Source: CAVURS01 sp963795385
GTDB taxonomy: Bacteria > Actinomycetota > Actinomycetes > Actinomycetales > CAVURS01
Assembly: GCA_963795385.1 (NCBI GenBank)
Contig: CAWCHK010000014.1
Coordinates: 186,001 to 250,000 of the forward strand
Length of the DNA stretch: 64,000 nucleotides
Direction: 5' to 3'
The translations under genes were made by a program, and so were the position numbers. Positions within the stretch are counted from its first letter, which is position 1. The number at the start of each line of letters is the position of its first letter. The notes below the pieces were generated by a model, which searched no databases, had not been told where the DNA came from, and was given only the letters and a program-made list of their open reading frames with translations. This document shows, one piece after another, positions 62,701 to 64,000 of this stretch.

Positions 62701-64000
62701 ATGGCCTCGGCGAGCGAGGCGGCGTCCTGCGCCTCCTCGACCTGGGCCTCGGCGTCGCTCGGCCGGTTGGGCCGGCGGCCGCTCAGCGTCGTGGCGGCCA
62801 CGACGACCGTGACAGCCAGGAAGATCGCGCCGGTCAGGATCGCCCGGTCGGCGCCGACCACGAACGCGTGCTGGGCGATCTGGGCCGGCGTCGCGCCCGG
62901 GAGCGCGTCGTGCAGGGCCGAACGGCTCCCGCTGCCGAACACCGTGACCAGCACGGCGAGCCCGAGGGAGCCGCCGACCTGCTGCATCACGTTGACCAGC
63001 CCGGAGGCCGCCCCCGCGTCGGCCGCCTGGACACCGGACAGCGAGGCGGCGGTCAGCGGCACGAAGGCCGTGCCGTTGCCCAGGCCGAACAGCACCAGGG
63101 GGCCGAGCAGGGAGAGGTAGCCGCTGCTCGCCGACAGGGTCGAGAGCCAGAGCAGCGCCCCGGTCGAGACCGTGATGCCGGCAACCACCAGCGTGCGCTG
63201 GCTGAACCGCTCGGTCAGCACCCGCGCGCTGACCTGCGAGGAGGTGAACACCATGAGGGTCAGCGGCAGGAAGGCCAGGCCGGTCTTGAGCGGCGAGTAG
63301 CCGAGCACGCCCTGCAGGAACTGGGTGAGGAAGAAGAACATCCCCATCATCCCCGCGACGAGCAGCAGGCGAGCCAGGTACGACGCGGACCGGCTGCGGT
63401 CGGCGAACAGCCGCAGCGGGGTGATCGGCGAGGAGGCCCGCAGCTCGATGCCGACGAAGGCGGCGAGCAGGGCGACGCCCACGGCGAACGGCGATGACGG
63501 TCTCGGTGTCGTGCCACCCGGCGGTGGCCGCGTGGACGAACCCGTAGACCAGGCTGGCCATGCCGATCGTCGAGGTGAACGCGCCGCCGAAGTCGAACCG
63601 GCCGGTCCGCCGCTCGGTCTCGGGCAGGACCCGCAGGGCCAGCGCCGTCACGACGGCGCCGATGGGCACGTTGACGAACAGCACCCAGCGCCACGAGACG
63701 AACTCGGTGAGCAGGCCACCGGCGATCAGGCCGACGGCGGCGCCGCCGATCGAGACCGCGGTGTAGAGGCCGAGGGCCCGGGTGCGCTCGCGGCCGTCGC
63801 GGAACATGGTCATCAGCAGGGCCAGGGCGGACGGCGAGGCGAGCGCGCCGCCGACGCCCTGGAGGGCGCGAGCCGCCAGCAGCAGGCCCGGCGTGGTCGC
63901 GAAGCCGCCGAGCAGCGAGGCGACGGTGAAGATCACCAGGCCGGTCACGAACGTACGGCGCCGGCCGAGCAGGTCGCCGGCCCGGGCGCCCAGCAGGAGC
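62694..64000 (-). CDS. MFS drug-efflux transporter, DHA2 type (5' end outside window, frameshift near 63489)
   Basis: A DHA2 exporter whose N-terminus lies beyond 64000. The visible part begins in loop 2-3 (LLGARAGDLLGRRRTFVTGL, motif A), then ARALQGVGGALASPSALALL and LIAGGLLTEFVSWRWVLFVN (motif C). One extra base at about 63489 breaks the frame between VHAATAGWHDTETVIA and FAVGVALLAAFVGIE; both halves are otherwise normal. The C-terminus is acidic and cytosolic. Substrate unknown. Confidence 0.85.

Overview
The window is high-GC chromosomal DNA from an actinomycete. It has GTG starts throughout, many GTGA stop/start overlaps, a BldG-type anti-anti-sigma factor, a Tad/Flp pilus locus with Ssd, an actinobacterial holin-like protein and TANNNT-type promoters, many of them placed for leaderless mRNAs. 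The backbone from about 23 to 55 kb keeps an order familiar from Streptomyces and Mycobacterium (tap-like, holB, tmk, topA, methyltransferase, hppA, bldG, tad genes, ssd, 6C RNA, HAD phosphatase, acs). I cannot place it to genus.

Layout. 0-9 kb is accessory: a cut LysR regulator, a Tat-exported heme peroxidase, an NhaA antiporter fused to a DsbA-like domain, and two drug-efflux MFS genes around an HxlR regulator. 8.5-17.5 kb holds small regulators and stress genes: a degenerate HD-GYP/LuxR protein, two DHFR-like reductases, GNAT, TetR-like, a third efflux MFS divergent from an ECF sigma factor, AraC-DinB and a methyltransferase. 17.6-25 kb holds tRNA-Thr(CGU), an aldo/keto reductase, a class V aminotransferase, a TetR/MMPL divergent pair and a secreted tripeptidyl-peptidase-like lipoprotein. 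25-36.5 kb is core: holB, MFS-tmk, topA, a methyltransferase, H+-pyrophosphatase and bldG. 37-42.6 kb is the Tad locus, which ends at ssd.

42.6-44.2 kb is an RNA-rich segment. A 6C small RNA lies on the minus strand divergent from a HAD phosphatase. A second structured RNA with a strong terminator follows the phosphatase, and I propose it is Ms1/6S-like. 44.2-47.1 kb carries three tandem genes of unknown function. Each encodes one membrane helix and cysteine-bearing extracytoplasmic beta domains; this is the best candidate for an undescribed system. 47.1-48.3 kb has a Fic-fold protein with a degenerate active-site motif and a small monooxygenase. 48.4-55.3 kb is an acetate module (LytS kinase, LytTR regulator, DUF485, ActP symporter, SatP channel, acetyl-CoA synthetase). 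55.3-64 kb has glycerol kinase, a thioesterase, a phytanoyl-CoA-dioxygenase-like gene with a divergent LacI regulator, a CPA antiporter, a holin-like protein, an epoxide hydrolase and a fourth efflux MFS cut by the window end.

Sequence quality matters here. At least 16 conserved genes or gene segments, including essential topA, tmk and hppA, carry single-base reading-frame shifts, nearly all explained by one extra base. I read these as insertion-biased sequencing errors and annotate across them. Each position is noted in the entry.
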